From Bolinopsis microptera (Eukaryota; Ctenophora; Tentaculata; Lobata; Bolinopsidae): 64,000 nucleotides of DNA. The notes under the pieces were generated by a model. It was not told the origin of the DNA and searched no databases. It saw only the letters and a list, made by a program, of their open reading frames with translations. The stretch lies in NCBI RefSeq assembly GCF_026151205.1, contig NC_087079.1:992001-1056000 (forward strand). The letters are read 5' to 3'. The translations under genes and the position numbers were made by a program. Of the stretch, positions 23,255 through 33,065 are shown one piece after another; positions within the stretch are counted from its first letter, which is position 1, and each line of letters opens with the position of its first letter.

Positions 23255-23844
23255 CTAGTCGTTGGAGTGGCCTGCATCACACACATCTCTTCTACGGCGT
23301 AACATGTTCCTCCATTCCACTCGCTTTAGAGCCAACTGTTTTACTGCATCTCTGCTGATGTTATCGACACATGTAAATTCAGCTGCATCCTCGAGTACAC
23401 AGGCCATCCAGCCTTTGCGGGGTCTTACTCTCAGTCTCTTTCCATAGTTTGGTTTCCAATCCAGTAAGAAATTGGGAAACCGCGTCTCTGGCATTCTGAC
23501 AACATGTCCGTACCATCTTAGTCTAGCCGCACCGATGAAAGTTTCGATAGACTTAATTCCAGCACGCCTGAGAACTTCTTCATTGGAGACATGGAAGAAC
23601 CACTTTATCTTCAAGATTCTTCTTAGGGAGGTCAGATGGAAGACCTCAAACCGTTTCATCTGCTTCTTTGTTGTGTTCCACACTTCAGCTCCATATAACA
23701 GAATAGTAATAACAGCAGCTTTGTAGATACGGATCTTGGTGGGCGTTCTTATAGTTCGACTGTTCCATATCTTCCAAAGCTGATGGAACGCACCATTAGC
23801 ACGCTGGATCCTGATGTCAAGATCTCGGTCAATGATGAAACTAA
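23255..23844 (-). pseudogene. RTE-like LINE, C-terminal segment
   Basis: Reading down from 23844, the frame gives SFIIDRDLDIRIQRANGAF, then TKIRIYKAAV, LLYGAEVWNTTKKQMKRFEV, a WYGHVVRM block and the end DAGHSND. This is the region that follows the RT in RTE-type elements. It is the 3' part of the element whose palm is at 26.0-26.9 kb; the two are separated by a CR1-like LINE. About 90 bases of 3' UTR follow, with a CATACATACATG microsatellite end near 23,225 as is common for RTE elements. The element end is only about 160-200 bases from the TATA box of the GPCR gene. Confidence 0.85.
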
Positions 23845-26010
23845 TAAATCAATGAAACTAATAAATCAATGTTTTAGCTCATTTTACAAAGTCAAATATT
23901 TAAAACAATTAAAATTGTATAGTGCTCAATTTGTAAATGACTAGTTTATCTTTGCTATTGGAAGTTTGTCAAGGACTGGCAGCTAGCGGGGCAAGGAATG
24001 CACGGGCTTAGGGGCTTTTGTGCACACCAGAACACTAGCTCGGTAGATTTTTGGAAACTAGAAGGACTGAAAACTAAAATTGTTTTTGATGGAGGCTGAG
24101 GCATGTTTTTGAGAGGGACGGTATAATAGCTTGTGGTAACAACTGGCCTTTACTTTAATAGGATGAAGTTTTAGTTTTAGGACAGGAAGAAGGCATTAAG
24201 AAGATTTGCTCTTTGTTTACAAGGCAGAATATAAGCAATGTTGGTTATAATATGTATCAATATCTAGATCTTCGTTTATCTATTTTCACTGAATGGGTTT
24301 AAAATTTTAATAGGGAGGGAAATTCATCAACTTTATTAAGTACCTATCAAAAATAAATCTTATATCAATGTAATATATTAAAAATCATAATCCTAAGTCT
24401 AATAATAAATCTGTTAAAAACACTTTCTCACTACACTGCGCTCACACACGTTAGTAAGACAAAGGAAAATGCACACCCAGCTAATTTTCAATTTCAAGAT
24501 AATCATTTTGGATGTGTGGACCCTAGGGTAGACTTAATGTCAAAATTTAGATTAGAGCATTCGAAATCTTTGTTTGTCCATTCAAGATCAGCATGGTTAT
24601 GCTGGTTGACGAGCAGTGATTGCTTCATCCTAGACTTCAGGCAGGCCACACTTAGACAGTAGTCACGTATACCAAGCTTAGGCACAATTACGTTCCAAAT
24701 ACGAGTCGTTCTGCTAGTGAAGTTGTCAGGGGGGTCTGCTTGGCTTAGTATAAGGGTGGGTTTCCTACTTGAGCAGGTGAAATTTTCATGGAGGGAAATC
24801 GGAGCACGGAATTTCGTGATTTTATAGAGCTCAAGGAAACAATGGTAAGTGTACAGGTTTTGGACGGCAAGTATTCCGTGTTCCTTGAACAAAGGTTTCG
24901 TGTGCTCTTTCAAGAAAATTTTTTGTTCAGATTTTGGTTGCCAAACAGTTGAGCACGAGCACAGGTCTTAAATTTATCTAGGTATGCCTCCCTGTCGCCA
25001 AACAGTACCCTGAGACAATATTTTTGTGCTTTGAATACAGAACTTATACGAGTTTTGGCTGCCCCACCCCAAACCGTGATACAATAGGAGAGGTGTGATT
25101 CAAATAGAGTGTAATACAACTGGCGGTGTAAGAAATCTGGGAGGGAGCAGCGTAGGCGGCAGAGAGTTGATGTTGCATGGCTGAGAGAACGCCTAAGTGA
25201 TTTTATATGTTCTTCCCAGGTTAGCTTTTCATCGATGACGACTCCCAGAAACTTAGCAGATGCAACTTGTTTTATTGGAAAGTTATCAATGGTTAGAGTA
25301 TATTCAGAATTATTGTCAGTCTGGGAGGACGATGCTGGTTTAAAGTGAATGAAACAGCATTTAGACAAGTTGACATGGAGTTTGTTTGCTCGCATGTAGG
25401 AATATAAACTAGCTAAAAGAGAATTACCACGCATATATGCCTCCTTTTTAGATTTCCCAGTCACAAATATATTGGTGTCATCAGCGAAGGTGACAAATGA
25501 TCCCAAACTGGAGCTGTTGGCGATATCATTAATATATAGGAGAAATAAGAGAGGTCCAAGAATCGAACCCTGAGGGACTCCAAACTGTATTTTCAAGGCG
25601 TCAGATTTCTCACCAACAACTTCAGTATATTGTGATTTATTTGTTAAGTAACTTTTTATAAGATCATTTGCCACCCCACGTATCCCATAGCCCTGTAATT
25701 TGACAAGTAATGTACCATGATCTATTGTATCAAAAGCTTTGCTAAGGTCTATGAATATGCCTAAGACATGATGCTTAAGTTTTAGAGATTCAGTTATAAG
25801 GTTTACTGAGTGATTAACTGCATGTGAAGTAGAGTGTGACTGCCTGAAGCCAAATTGTGTTTTAGATATTATACCCTGTGAGCTAGCAAACGAATATATT
25901 CTTGAGTAAATGATCTTTTCAAAGATTTTACCAAATATAGAGAGAGTAGATATTGGGCGGTAGTTTTCTATCTCTTCAGGGTTTCCCCTGATGTTCCCCA
26001 CTGATGTTGG
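23845..26010 (-). mobile_element. CR1/Jockey-like LINE inserted in the RTE-like element
   Basis: The insert splits the RTE reading between its YLGANISG and GSFIIDRDLD segments. It is 5' truncated: homology starts at NPEEIENYRPIST (about 25,990), so no endonuclease is present. The coding part ends at 24503 and is followed by about 650 bases of AT-rich 3' UTR that end in a duplicated GAAACTAATAAATCAAT near 23,835-23,870. Exact boundaries are uncertain by about 20 bases, and I could not define a target-site duplication. Confidence 0.75.
24503..25998 (-). pseudogene. RT and C-terminal domain of the inserted CR1/Jockey-like LINE, one frameshift
   Basis: RT fingers begin at NPEEIENYRPIST. Palm motif A is FIDLSKAFDTIDH, followed by FGVPQGSILGPLLF, the catalytic FADD and the thumb block FLGVVIDEKLTWEEHI. 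The C-terminal domain is reached after a frame change at about 24,910, beyond which TSRTTRIWNVIVPKLG is read to the stop at 24503. The RT frame runs on upstream, without a stop, into residues of the RTE-like element (IKLTVGGEPVEQVSNF). That fusion looks accidental, because the element boundary is crossed there. The protein would be inactive for lack of an endonuclease and because of the frameshift. Confidence 0.85.
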
Positions 26011-26872
26011 CACCAAGATAAAAAAGTTGCTGACCTGTTCAACAGGTTCTCCCCCCACTGTTAGCTTTATACTGTCTCTTTCGGTGTAAGGTCGCTGGGA
26101 CGCACACTTGCTGATCGCCATGCATTGTGTCTTTTAAGCGTTGATCTTCAACCCAGCATAAGAGGTGTAATAAGCTATAAGATCAGTGGACTCTTGCAGC
26201 CCTTCTTCAGTATTGTCCATCACTGCCAGATCATCAGCGTAGTCACTATCCATGATAACTTTATCATCTGCACCCTTTAGTTCCTTTTGCGGTACAGCAC
26301 CATGACTGATCGCCTTGTGAACCTCGGCCAAAAAGATTCCAAAGTTCAGACAAAAATTAAATACAGGAGGGCCCTGGATATCACCCTGTCCAGTGCCCGA
26401 ATTAACAGAGAACCAATCAGACATTTCACCATTAACCCTGACAGCACTCATGGTTCCGTTAAAGAATGCCTGAAAGATTCTAACATATTTCTCAGGAAGT
26501 CCATAGTGTCTCATTCTTGACCAAATAAACTCTCTTCTGATGGAATCAAACGCTGCCTTAAAGTTAAAATCAATGAAATTAACATAAAGTGGAATGTTCA
26601 ACTCAATGCAGTTGTGAATAATGGTGCGGATGGAATAAATCTGATCAATACATGAGCGGTTCTGTCTGAACCCACACTGATTTTCCCTAAGAAGACACTC
26701 CATTCCACCATCCAGCCTCTTAAGAAGAACCATTTGAAGAACCTTAGAAGACGTTGCCCTAAGAGTTATACCCCTATTATTGCAGCAGTATGAGGTGTCG
26801 CCCTTCTTTCCGATAACCACTATAACACCTTTAAGCCAATCCTCAGGGATCACCTCTTCCTCCCATACCTTT
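26011..26872 (-). pseudogene. RTE-like LINE, RT palm segment
   Basis: Translation starts KVWEEEVIPEDWLKG and includes GVIVVIGKKGD, RGITL, ENQCGFRQNRSCIDQI, the motif A region FIDFNFKAAFDSI, GTGQGDIQG and the catalytic YADD, ending near LKINA and then EQVSNF. One in-frame stop (TAA, where GAA is expected in LKINA-x-KTQ) lies at about 26,133. The N-terminal neighbour of this segment is found 2.3 kb away at 29.2 kb, because of an insertion between ELLFK and KVWEEE. The C-terminal neighbour is at 23.3-23.8 kb. Confidence 0.88.
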
Positions 26873-27391
26873 ATAAACCCCTCCGGGATAGAATAAGATT
26901 CTGATAATCCCGGCTCCCGCTAAATAGATTCTGATAATCCCGGCTCCCGCTGTTAGTTTTTTCCCGCTGAATAAATAACCCCGGCACAGCTTTTATAATC
27001 CGTTTGTTTGGGCCCGGACGGTGCCGGTGGTTCTAATGACCATTTACTAAAATACATAGATACAAAATACAATATAGTATAAATATTATAATCAGAAGTT
27101 TTATAAATCCTATCCGTCCAAGTTAAACTTGAAAGGCGCTACACGCACGACGAAAACTCCCTTTAATGTGAGCTGAAGTAGACTACTAGTAGTAGAGCTA
27201 GTAGCGCTTGAAATTGACAGAACTGAAAACGAAATCTGACAATTGTCGCGAAAACTGACAGTTTTGTGTGCTCAAAGTGTCGAGAAATACTGACAGTGCA
27301 AGACTGGGCACACAAGAGTGAGTTAAAACATCCTCCACACAACAAAAACTTGAATACACTAATAATAATCAATTATTAAAAACACACAAGC

Positions 27392-28303
27392 TCATTCTGC
27401 AGTCTTATTAGTCTTATCAGTACTCTTTATAGCACCGTTTCTGATAAAGTGTAGCTTATCAGGCTGCTCAGTTACCAGTTTTTTCATGTCCCTGACGAGT
27501 TCTCTTTGCTTGGCTCTCTGTTCTGGAGATCGATCTGGGCTGATAAAAACAGTTTTAAACTTTTCCGTTGCTCGCAGGTTTCTCGATTTAGCGAGAATCT
27601 GATTAACAATTGTTGCACTTGCCGCAGTCACTTTAACTGGTCTCACAGCCTTGCCAGGTTTGAGCTTTCCGACTCTACTAGCTTCGATTCTGGGTTTCTC
27701 TCCGATTGCTGAGAACACTTCACTGACCACGGTGCTGAGCTCCTCATTGTCCTGCTCCGATAAACCAAAAATCATCAGATTTTTGTTTCGGTCTTCCTCC
27801 TGTACCACAGTTTTCACAGCTTTCTTGATCATTTCAGAACTGACAGGCTTCTGAGATTCTGGACAATTCGCCTGTAATACCGAGCTGAAGGATTGGAATT
27901 CAGCCTTGACAGACTCTCCGACTGACGATTTAACTGACGTCTGCAACGATTCCAACTGTTCATTTTTGCAGGCTAGTAGTTCTGACTGCAGCTTAATGAT
28001 GGTCTCCTGTGTCTCGAACATAAGATGTTTAACTGAGTTTGAGGCCATCTTGTAGTCCGTGGATACGACACCAGTGAACTCCTCCAAATATCTTAACGCA
28101 TCGTGCAACAAGTCACACGCAGTGTTCTTAGTCATCTTCTTCACGCACGAAGGTGATAGTTGCTTCATTGCTGTGATCTCCATCTCGTACATAGCCTTGC
28201 TGAGAAGTTCAACTGAGTCACCCCTTAACATGTTGATCTCCTTTTCACCATACTCGCTGGGCGGGATGGTCATGGTCGTGTAACACGGTGATACACAAAC
28301 CAC
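27392..28303 (-). CDS. ORF1-type (RNA-binding, gag-like) protein of a retroelement
   Basis: An intact 303-codon ORF. Residues about 50-130 contain Leu/Gln-rich helical sequence (TIIKLQSELLACKNEQLESL), likely a coiled coil. Residues about 170-290 hold RNKNLMIFGLSEQDNEEL, RVGKLKPGKAVRPVKV, KFKTVFISPDRSPEQRAKQR and LHFIRNGAI. That order matches the RRM-like domain of L1/transposase-22 type ORF1 proteins, which coat element RNA. No ORF2 follows it directly; the RT sequences downstream belong to other elements. An intact frame with no partner suggests a recent insertion or a retained copy. It lies inside the inverted-repeat-bounded unit. Confidence 0.7.
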   Translation of the reverse strand: MVCVSPCYTTMTIPPSEYGEKEINMLRGDSVELLSKAMYEMEITAMKQLSPSCVKKMTKNTACDLLHDALRYLEEFTGVVSTDYKMASNSVKHLMFETQETIIKLQSELLACKNEQLESLQTSVKSSVGESVKAEFQSFSSVLQANCPESQKPVSSEMIKKAVKTVVQEEDRNKNLMIFGLSEQDNEELSTVVSEVFSAIGEKPRIEASRVGKLKPGKAVRPVKVTAASATIVNQILAKSRNLRATEKFKTVFISPDRSPEQRAKQRELVRDMKKLVTEQPDKLHFIRNGAIKSTDKTNKTAE

Positions 28304-28439
28304 TGTAGCTGCACGTTACAATCAACAGAGATAAGCACTAAGATAAGAGAGTAAGAAAAGAGCAACGTATGCAATTAGTGTTACCCCGCTAATTTGGCTC
28401 AACAAGATTTGTTTTGTTTTGATATTCCATGAGAATTTC

Positions 28440-28560
28440 AACCGCGCACTGTCACGTGTTTTGATGACGTGTATCACGTGACTAACTACTACGACGCGCA
28501 TTGGTAAAAAATGTCACGTGACCTATGGCTTAACGTAAGAACTATAAATACACTCGATCT
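28440..28560 (-). promoter_or_regulatory. Cluster of three CACGTG sites and a TATA-like element upstream of the ORF1-type gene
   Basis: CACGTG occurs at 28453, 28475 and 28515, two of the three as TCACGTGA/TCACGTGAC. On the minus strand TATTTATAG lies at about 28541-28550. E-boxes of this type are bound by bHLH-ZIP factors (for example MYC/MAX, USF, MITF). They lie 150-250 bases before the ORF1-type start codon. Confidence 0.4.
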
Positions 28561-29006
28561 ACGTATCGGTCTAATTGCAGGCGCTGGCAAAACTCCAGCA
28601 CACTGCTTACATTACTTAAACTCTTACATTAATTGGACCAGTTCCAAAACTTGTCTCGACGGTTACATTTGATTTTGTCCGGTTCGGTTAATTTTGTCGT
28701 GTTTGATATAAGCCATGTATTATAGTCGTCTACTTTGATGAACTTCATGACACGATATCATTATTAGCTTTTATCGCTTGCCAGGCTTAACTCGACGCCC
28801 CTTATCGATATTCATATCCATTCAACGTTCTGACGGAGGAATAATGTTTAGATATAACGCCAATTTCAAAAGTCATAGTACCTTAGTTGTATTTATTTGG
28901 TAGTCCCCAATTCCATTTCATATTTTCCATAATGATCTCATATAGCTAGAATTAAGAGTAAAATGTCAAATTTGTTGGTCCTAGCACTAACCCGGAGGGG
29001 TTTATA

Positions 29007-29181
29007 ACACATAACACCGGCACGCTAAAGTTATATTAAAATAACCCCTCGTGCTAAAGCACGTCGGGGTTATTTTCATAATAATCCCTCGTGCTTCGCA
29101 CTCGAAATTATTATAAATTTTTCCCGCGCGTCGCGGGAAAAATTGAAATATAATCCCTGCGCATGCCGGGGTTATGTGTGT
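29007..29181. repeat. Foldback element of about 175 bp with 19-bp inverted ends
   Basis: ACACATAACACCGGCACGC at 29007-29025 pairs with GCATGCCGGGGTTATGTGTG at 29161-29180. Inside are further palindromes: ATAACCCCTCGTGC with GCACGTCGGGGTTAT (29,040-29,073) and TTTTTCCCGCG with CGCGGGAAAAATT (about 29,116-29,145). It is predicted to fold strongly. It adjoins the 17-bp inverted repeat at 29,007 and the RTE coding end at 29,182. Confidence 0.75.
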
Positions 29182-29598
29182 TTTAAACAGTAGCTCTAGT
29201 TGGCCAACAAGAGCACTTCCACCATACTTAAGTTGTTCATTAGTTATCTCATCAACCCCTGCACTTTTGCAGTTCTTCAGTTTCTTTAGAGCATAACTAA
29301 TCTCATCTCTAGAAGGAGGTCCATCAGAACAAGAAAGGTAGTCAAAACTCGGTTGTGAGGGCACACCATCGAGGTCATCAAGATTGGCATCCGATAGTGG
29401 AGGATTTAAGAGCTCAGTAAAGTGCTCCTTCCACCTTTCCTTCTGACTGTCCGGGTCTGTAATGAAATGACCATCCTTATCCCTAACTGACATACCCACT
29501 TTCTTCTTCTTTTTCCCAGAAATCTTCTTTATCTTATCCCAAACTTCCTTTTGCTGGCCTTTCTTAGAAGCCTCCTCTAGATCAGTCGCTATTTTAGT
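29182..29598 (-). pseudogene. RTE-like LINE, segment between endonuclease and RT palm
   Basis: Reading down from 29598 the frame is ATDLEEASKKGQQKEVW, then DKDGHFITDPDSQKERWKEH, FTELLNPP, EISYALKKLKNCKSAGVDEI and EQLKYGGSALVGQLELLFK, where homology stops. This order matches the start of RTE-type RT domains. It continues upstream at 30190 after the removal of a 591-bp insertion, and downstream at about 26,872. Confidence 0.85.
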
Positions 29599-30189
29599 CA
29601 TAGATGATACGTACGAACTCTACGAACTCCTCAGTGACAACGAACTCTACGAACTCATCAACCCAAAATTACGAACTCTTGAGGAGTTCGTTTTGTACAA
29701 CTTACGTAAAATGAAATTAAACAGAAATTGTATTTACAATTCAGCCAATTCAACACATAACATACGATTGTAAAACAACTAAATATATTGGTACTCGAAA
29801 CTTCTACCACGCGTCGCGTGTACACTGTACATTTCACGTTATTGTAAGTCAAAACAGGAAGTTCGCTGTTCCCATAAACATGCTTCAACAAGTCTGTTGA
29901 AGTATATTTCCGATGTTATGTCTGCTGAAAGTTAGTAAAATTTAACATTCTGTATTGCTCGTTATTTATTTATTTATACAAAAATATTATAGTTTTATTC
30001 TTCATTTTTACCCCAATAAATATCTGAGATCATGCGAGAAATCCTGAGCTGATAACTTTTAAAAAAAAACATTTTCCATGTTTTTTTTTGAAAAATTGAC
30101 TAACGAACTCCAACGAACTCTAACGAACTCCAAATTTTGAACGAACTCCACGAACTCTACGCCAAAAATCAACGAACTCCGCATCTATG
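29599..30189. mobile_element. 591-bp non-autonomous hAT-like element with 8-bp TSD
   Basis: The element is flanked by the exact 8-bp duplication ATTTTAGT at 29591-29598 and 30190-30197. Its ends are inverted: CATAGATG at 29599-29606 and CATCTATG at 30182-30189. Many subterminal copies of ACGAACTC/ACGAACTCC lie near both ends. An 8-bp TSD, short TIRs and clustered subterminal repeats are typical of hAT superfamily elements. Removing the element and one TSD copy restores the RTE reading WATKIATDLEEASKKG exactly. No transposase is encoded, so it needs one in trans. Confidence 0.88.
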
Positions 30190-30825
30190 ATTTTAGTAGC
30201 CCAGTTGTTGTCGTCAATTTTACAACTTTTCTTAACTAATTTATTAAGTTTAGAGTAGGCTGATCTATTGACGTTTGAAGTGGGATCCCTCCGTTTGAAC
30301 ATTCCCCGTTGCTCTATCAAGTTCTTAGAGGTTTGCGAAAGGTGTTGTTCTTTAACCTTCCGGGGACGCTTTCCAAGCACTTCCATCTAGACATCAGTGA
30401 CTGTCTGCTTGAAATTATCCCACATGTCCTCAAGGTTGACCTCATTAGCCAGACAATCAAAACGGTTCTGAAGAGCCACGTTGTACTCTTGAACCTTAGA
30501 CAAGTTTCGCAAATGTTCGATAGCAGGCACATCGTGCCTTTTAGCAGTGATCTTAACTACCGACTGCAGTTTGATTTGCAGCCGTCCACGAACAAGATAG
30601 TGATCTGAACAAATGTCCGCCCAACGACATACCTTAACATCGAGTAGCGAGTGTTGGAATCGTCCACTAATACAAATATGATCTATTTGATTCACAGTTA
30701 TGAGTTAACCCGTTGGGAGACCGCCATGTACCCTTGTGGATGTCTCTATGCTGGAACAGAGTTCCACCAATAACAAGTTGATTGGCTGCACAGAAATCCA
30801 TGAGCCTGGTCCCATTTTTCTTGTA
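30190..30825 (-). pseudogene. RTE-like LINE, endonuclease C-terminus and linker, 5' truncated
   Basis: The frame starts near KNGTRLMDFCAANQLVIGG (about 30,820) and runs through TLFQHRDIHKGTWRSPNG. After a frameshift at about 30,700 it continues with NQIDHICISGRFQHSLLDV and the endonuclease motif SDHYLV. An in-frame TAG at about 30,387 separates this from the linker (SKNLIEQRGMFKRRD, NNWATKI). The DNA upstream of 30,825 does not resemble RTE, so the catalytic N-terminal half of the endonuclease is lost. The first 60 bases of this segment are duplicated at 33,066. Confidence 0.85.
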
Positions 30826-30970
30826 TCACTGGTCAATGGTCCTGCCTACCTGCCTAGGTCGGTCCAGATGAAATCAATGGTCTAACAATGTAATATATTG
30901 AAGAATCTGTAACTTACTATCACTTTATATCAGTGCAATAAATTTTCATACTGAAAGCTCAAAATAGCAA
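30743..30970. repeat. 228-bp direct repeat, copy A
   Basis: Identical as far as I can read to 33066-33293, with a constant offset of 2323 bases. It starts TCTCTATGCTGGAACAGAG and ends CTCAAAATAGCAA. It includes about 80 bases of RTE endonuclease coding sequence and then flanking non-RTE DNA. It marks the 5' side of the RLE-type LINE insertion. Confidence 0.95.
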
Positions 30971-33065
30971 GGTTGCAGCTTAGCGGGGAGGTGATCCCGA
31001 ATGTATCTGAGAAACCAATCAAGTTTCTAGGGAGGTGGATTCGGGCAGAAGGAAAGGACAAAGCTATAATCGAGAAAACACACGAGGATCTTGTTACATA
31101 CCTCAGTAGACTCGATCTTAGCTCCCTCACCGGCCTGCAGAAATGTTGGGGGTATCAGTATATGGTCCTTCCAAAGATGAAGTGGCCACTTGCCATTTAT
31201 GATATCCCGATCAGCACTGTTTCTCGCTGGGAGCAAACAACTAACAGTCATCTCAGAAAATGGCTAGGAGTGGGACACACGCTTAGTAGCTCTTGCCTGT
31301 TTAGTCATTCATCCAGTGTTGCTCTCCCCATCGACAGCCTAACCGACACTTGGAAAGTAGAAAAGTGCCGTCTCTTGCAGTCATATCAAACATCTCAGGA
31401 TGCTTTGATCAGAGCGGTGCAACCCCAGGTGCGGTCTGGGAGAGTTTGGAAGGCAGATGCTCAGCTTCACGAAGCTGAAAGAGACTTGGTGTGTGAGTCA
31501 GTGCGAGGTATGGTGCAACCTCGTAGTAGAGCGGGAATTGGTTTCGGTGATTGGAAGAAGCCCTGGGAGAAGATGTCAGAAAAGGAGCAGCAGAGGGAGG
31601 TGTTGGATAGGGTTAAGGAGAACATCAGGAAGGAAAGAGAGGTGCAGTTGGGTACGTTGGAGATGCAGTCCAGGTGGGGTAATTGGAGAGAGCTGGTGAC
31701 AAGGACTGACATGAGCTGGCACACGCTCTTCAAGTATGGGGACTCATTAATCGGTTTTCTGCTTAGTGCTGTGTATGGCACGCTTGTTACACCAGCTTTA
31801 GCATCCAAGTGGAGCGAGGATGAGGATGGGATGTGCAAGCTGTGTGGTGACAAGTTGGGAACTGTGCCGCATATTCTGGCTGGTTGTCCTGTGGCACTAA
31901 GTCAAGGGAGATACCGATGGCGCCACGATAAGGTGCTTAAGCAAATAGCAGACCAAGTGAAATTCCATTGTGAGCGGAGAGTCAACAAGAGGAAGAGCTC
32001 TTGTGTCACTCGGAAAGCCATTGAGTTTGTTCCAGCAGGAGGGAGGTTTAAGGAGGTGAAGAGGTCGAAAGTCAGTGAGTTTGGGATTCTGAGTGGGGCC
32101 ACTGATTGGATAGTATTAGCAGACCTGGATAAGCAGCTGAAATTCCCGTCGGATATAGCAAAGACCAGATTAAGACCAGATTTGGTTCTTTTCTCGAAAG
32201 CTTCCAAGAGAGTAATCTGGTGGGAGCTTACAGTACCGTCGGAAGAGAGAATAGCTGCATCCCATGAGCTGAAGCTTGATCGGTATAACAGTCTACAAGC
32301 GGAAATACAAGCTAATGGGTGGTCATGTTTCAGCTTTGCTGTTGAGGTTGGTGCTAGAGGTGTGGTCGCCGCAAGTTTGGAGTGTGCATCAAGGAAGATT
32401 GGTCTGACTGGGAGAGCCCTCAAGAAGTTGGTCAGAGATTGTGGGAAGGATGCAGCCCATTGTTCAAGATGGATTTATCTGCTGTCTAGGAAAATAGAGT
32501 GGGAGATGAGAGCTGTTTGAGCTTTATGACTTCACCTAACAGCCAGAGGTGCCATAAGCTAACTCGTCGTAAATCGCGAGCTCTAGCAGGTATCCTCGGG
32601 TGATTGTCAGATCAGATGGTGGTCCAAGACAGACTGCTGGGGCACCTGACAGAAAACCGTATCGCAATGAAAGCCCCGAAACGGTGTCAGGTTTGTGACT
32701 GAAGATTCTGATCAAGCTCAGGGTTGAGTCTACACAGTGTCGCCACTTGCCGATGCCAGTTGATGCGAGAAGACACTGATGTAAGTGGGAAGTCATGTCT
32801 AAGAAACAGCGTGTGGTTCGGGTGCCGGTTGAACGCATGTAAAAAGGGAGGGTATATCCGTATTTCGCTGCTAGTGATGCAGTCCTTAGCCCGGTAGCTA
32901 AGGCTTCCCCGTTCCTCGCTCATTTGTGCTCCGATGGGCTTGTGACCTCTGCGGGGGTCAAGTGCAGGATGAGGGACATGGCTGACCAGGAGAAGGTTGT
33001 TTTTGGGAGATAGAGTAGGGTTGGTTTGGTGTTGTGCCTTCGCAGTTTAACTGTATCTTTACTCT
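30971..33065 (+). mobile_element. 5'-truncated RLE-type (R2/CRE/NeSL-like) non-LTR element
   Basis: The insert fills the 2095 bases between the two 228-bp direct repeats. It holds a long coding region to 32520 and about 545 bases of 3' UTR to 33065. The RT catalytic core would lie upstream and is absent, so the copy is truncated and dead. No poly(A) tail is seen at the 3' junction. Confidence 0.8.
30973..32520 (+). pseudogene. C-terminal half of an RLE-type LINE protein (zinc knuckle + restriction-like endonuclease)
   Basis: About 515 codons are open. The start is just after the RT thumb (KPIKFLGRWIRAEG), with GLQKCWGYQYMVLPKMKWPL and then SHLRKWLGVGH. A zinc knuckle C-x2-C-x8-H-x4-C (CKLCGDKLGTVPHILAGC) lies at about residue 286 and is followed by a RYRWRHDKVL block. 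The restriction-like endonuclease core is RLRPDLVLFS followed by VIWWELTVP (about residue 397), with the expected PD and E of the PD-(D/E)xK fold. These domains nick target DNA to prime reverse transcription in R2, CRE and related elements. The frame is intact but the RT palm is missing. The clade is inferred from domain order only. Confidence 0.85.

Larger units (their letters stand above)
26871..29007. mobile_element. 2.1 kb unit with perfect 17-bp terminal inverted repeats, carrying an ORF1-type gene
   Basis: TTATAAACCCCTCCGGG at 26871-26887 is found in exact reverse complement at 28991-29007. Both lie where the RTE coding sequence breaks off. Inside are a 30-bp tandem pair (GATTCTGATAATCCCGGCTC at 26897 and 26927), an ORF1-type coding region, and a promoter-like block with three CACGTG sites. 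No transposase is present. It could be a non-autonomous DNA element that captured a retroelement gene, or a composite of separate insertions whose ends happen to share this motif. Confidence 0.5.
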
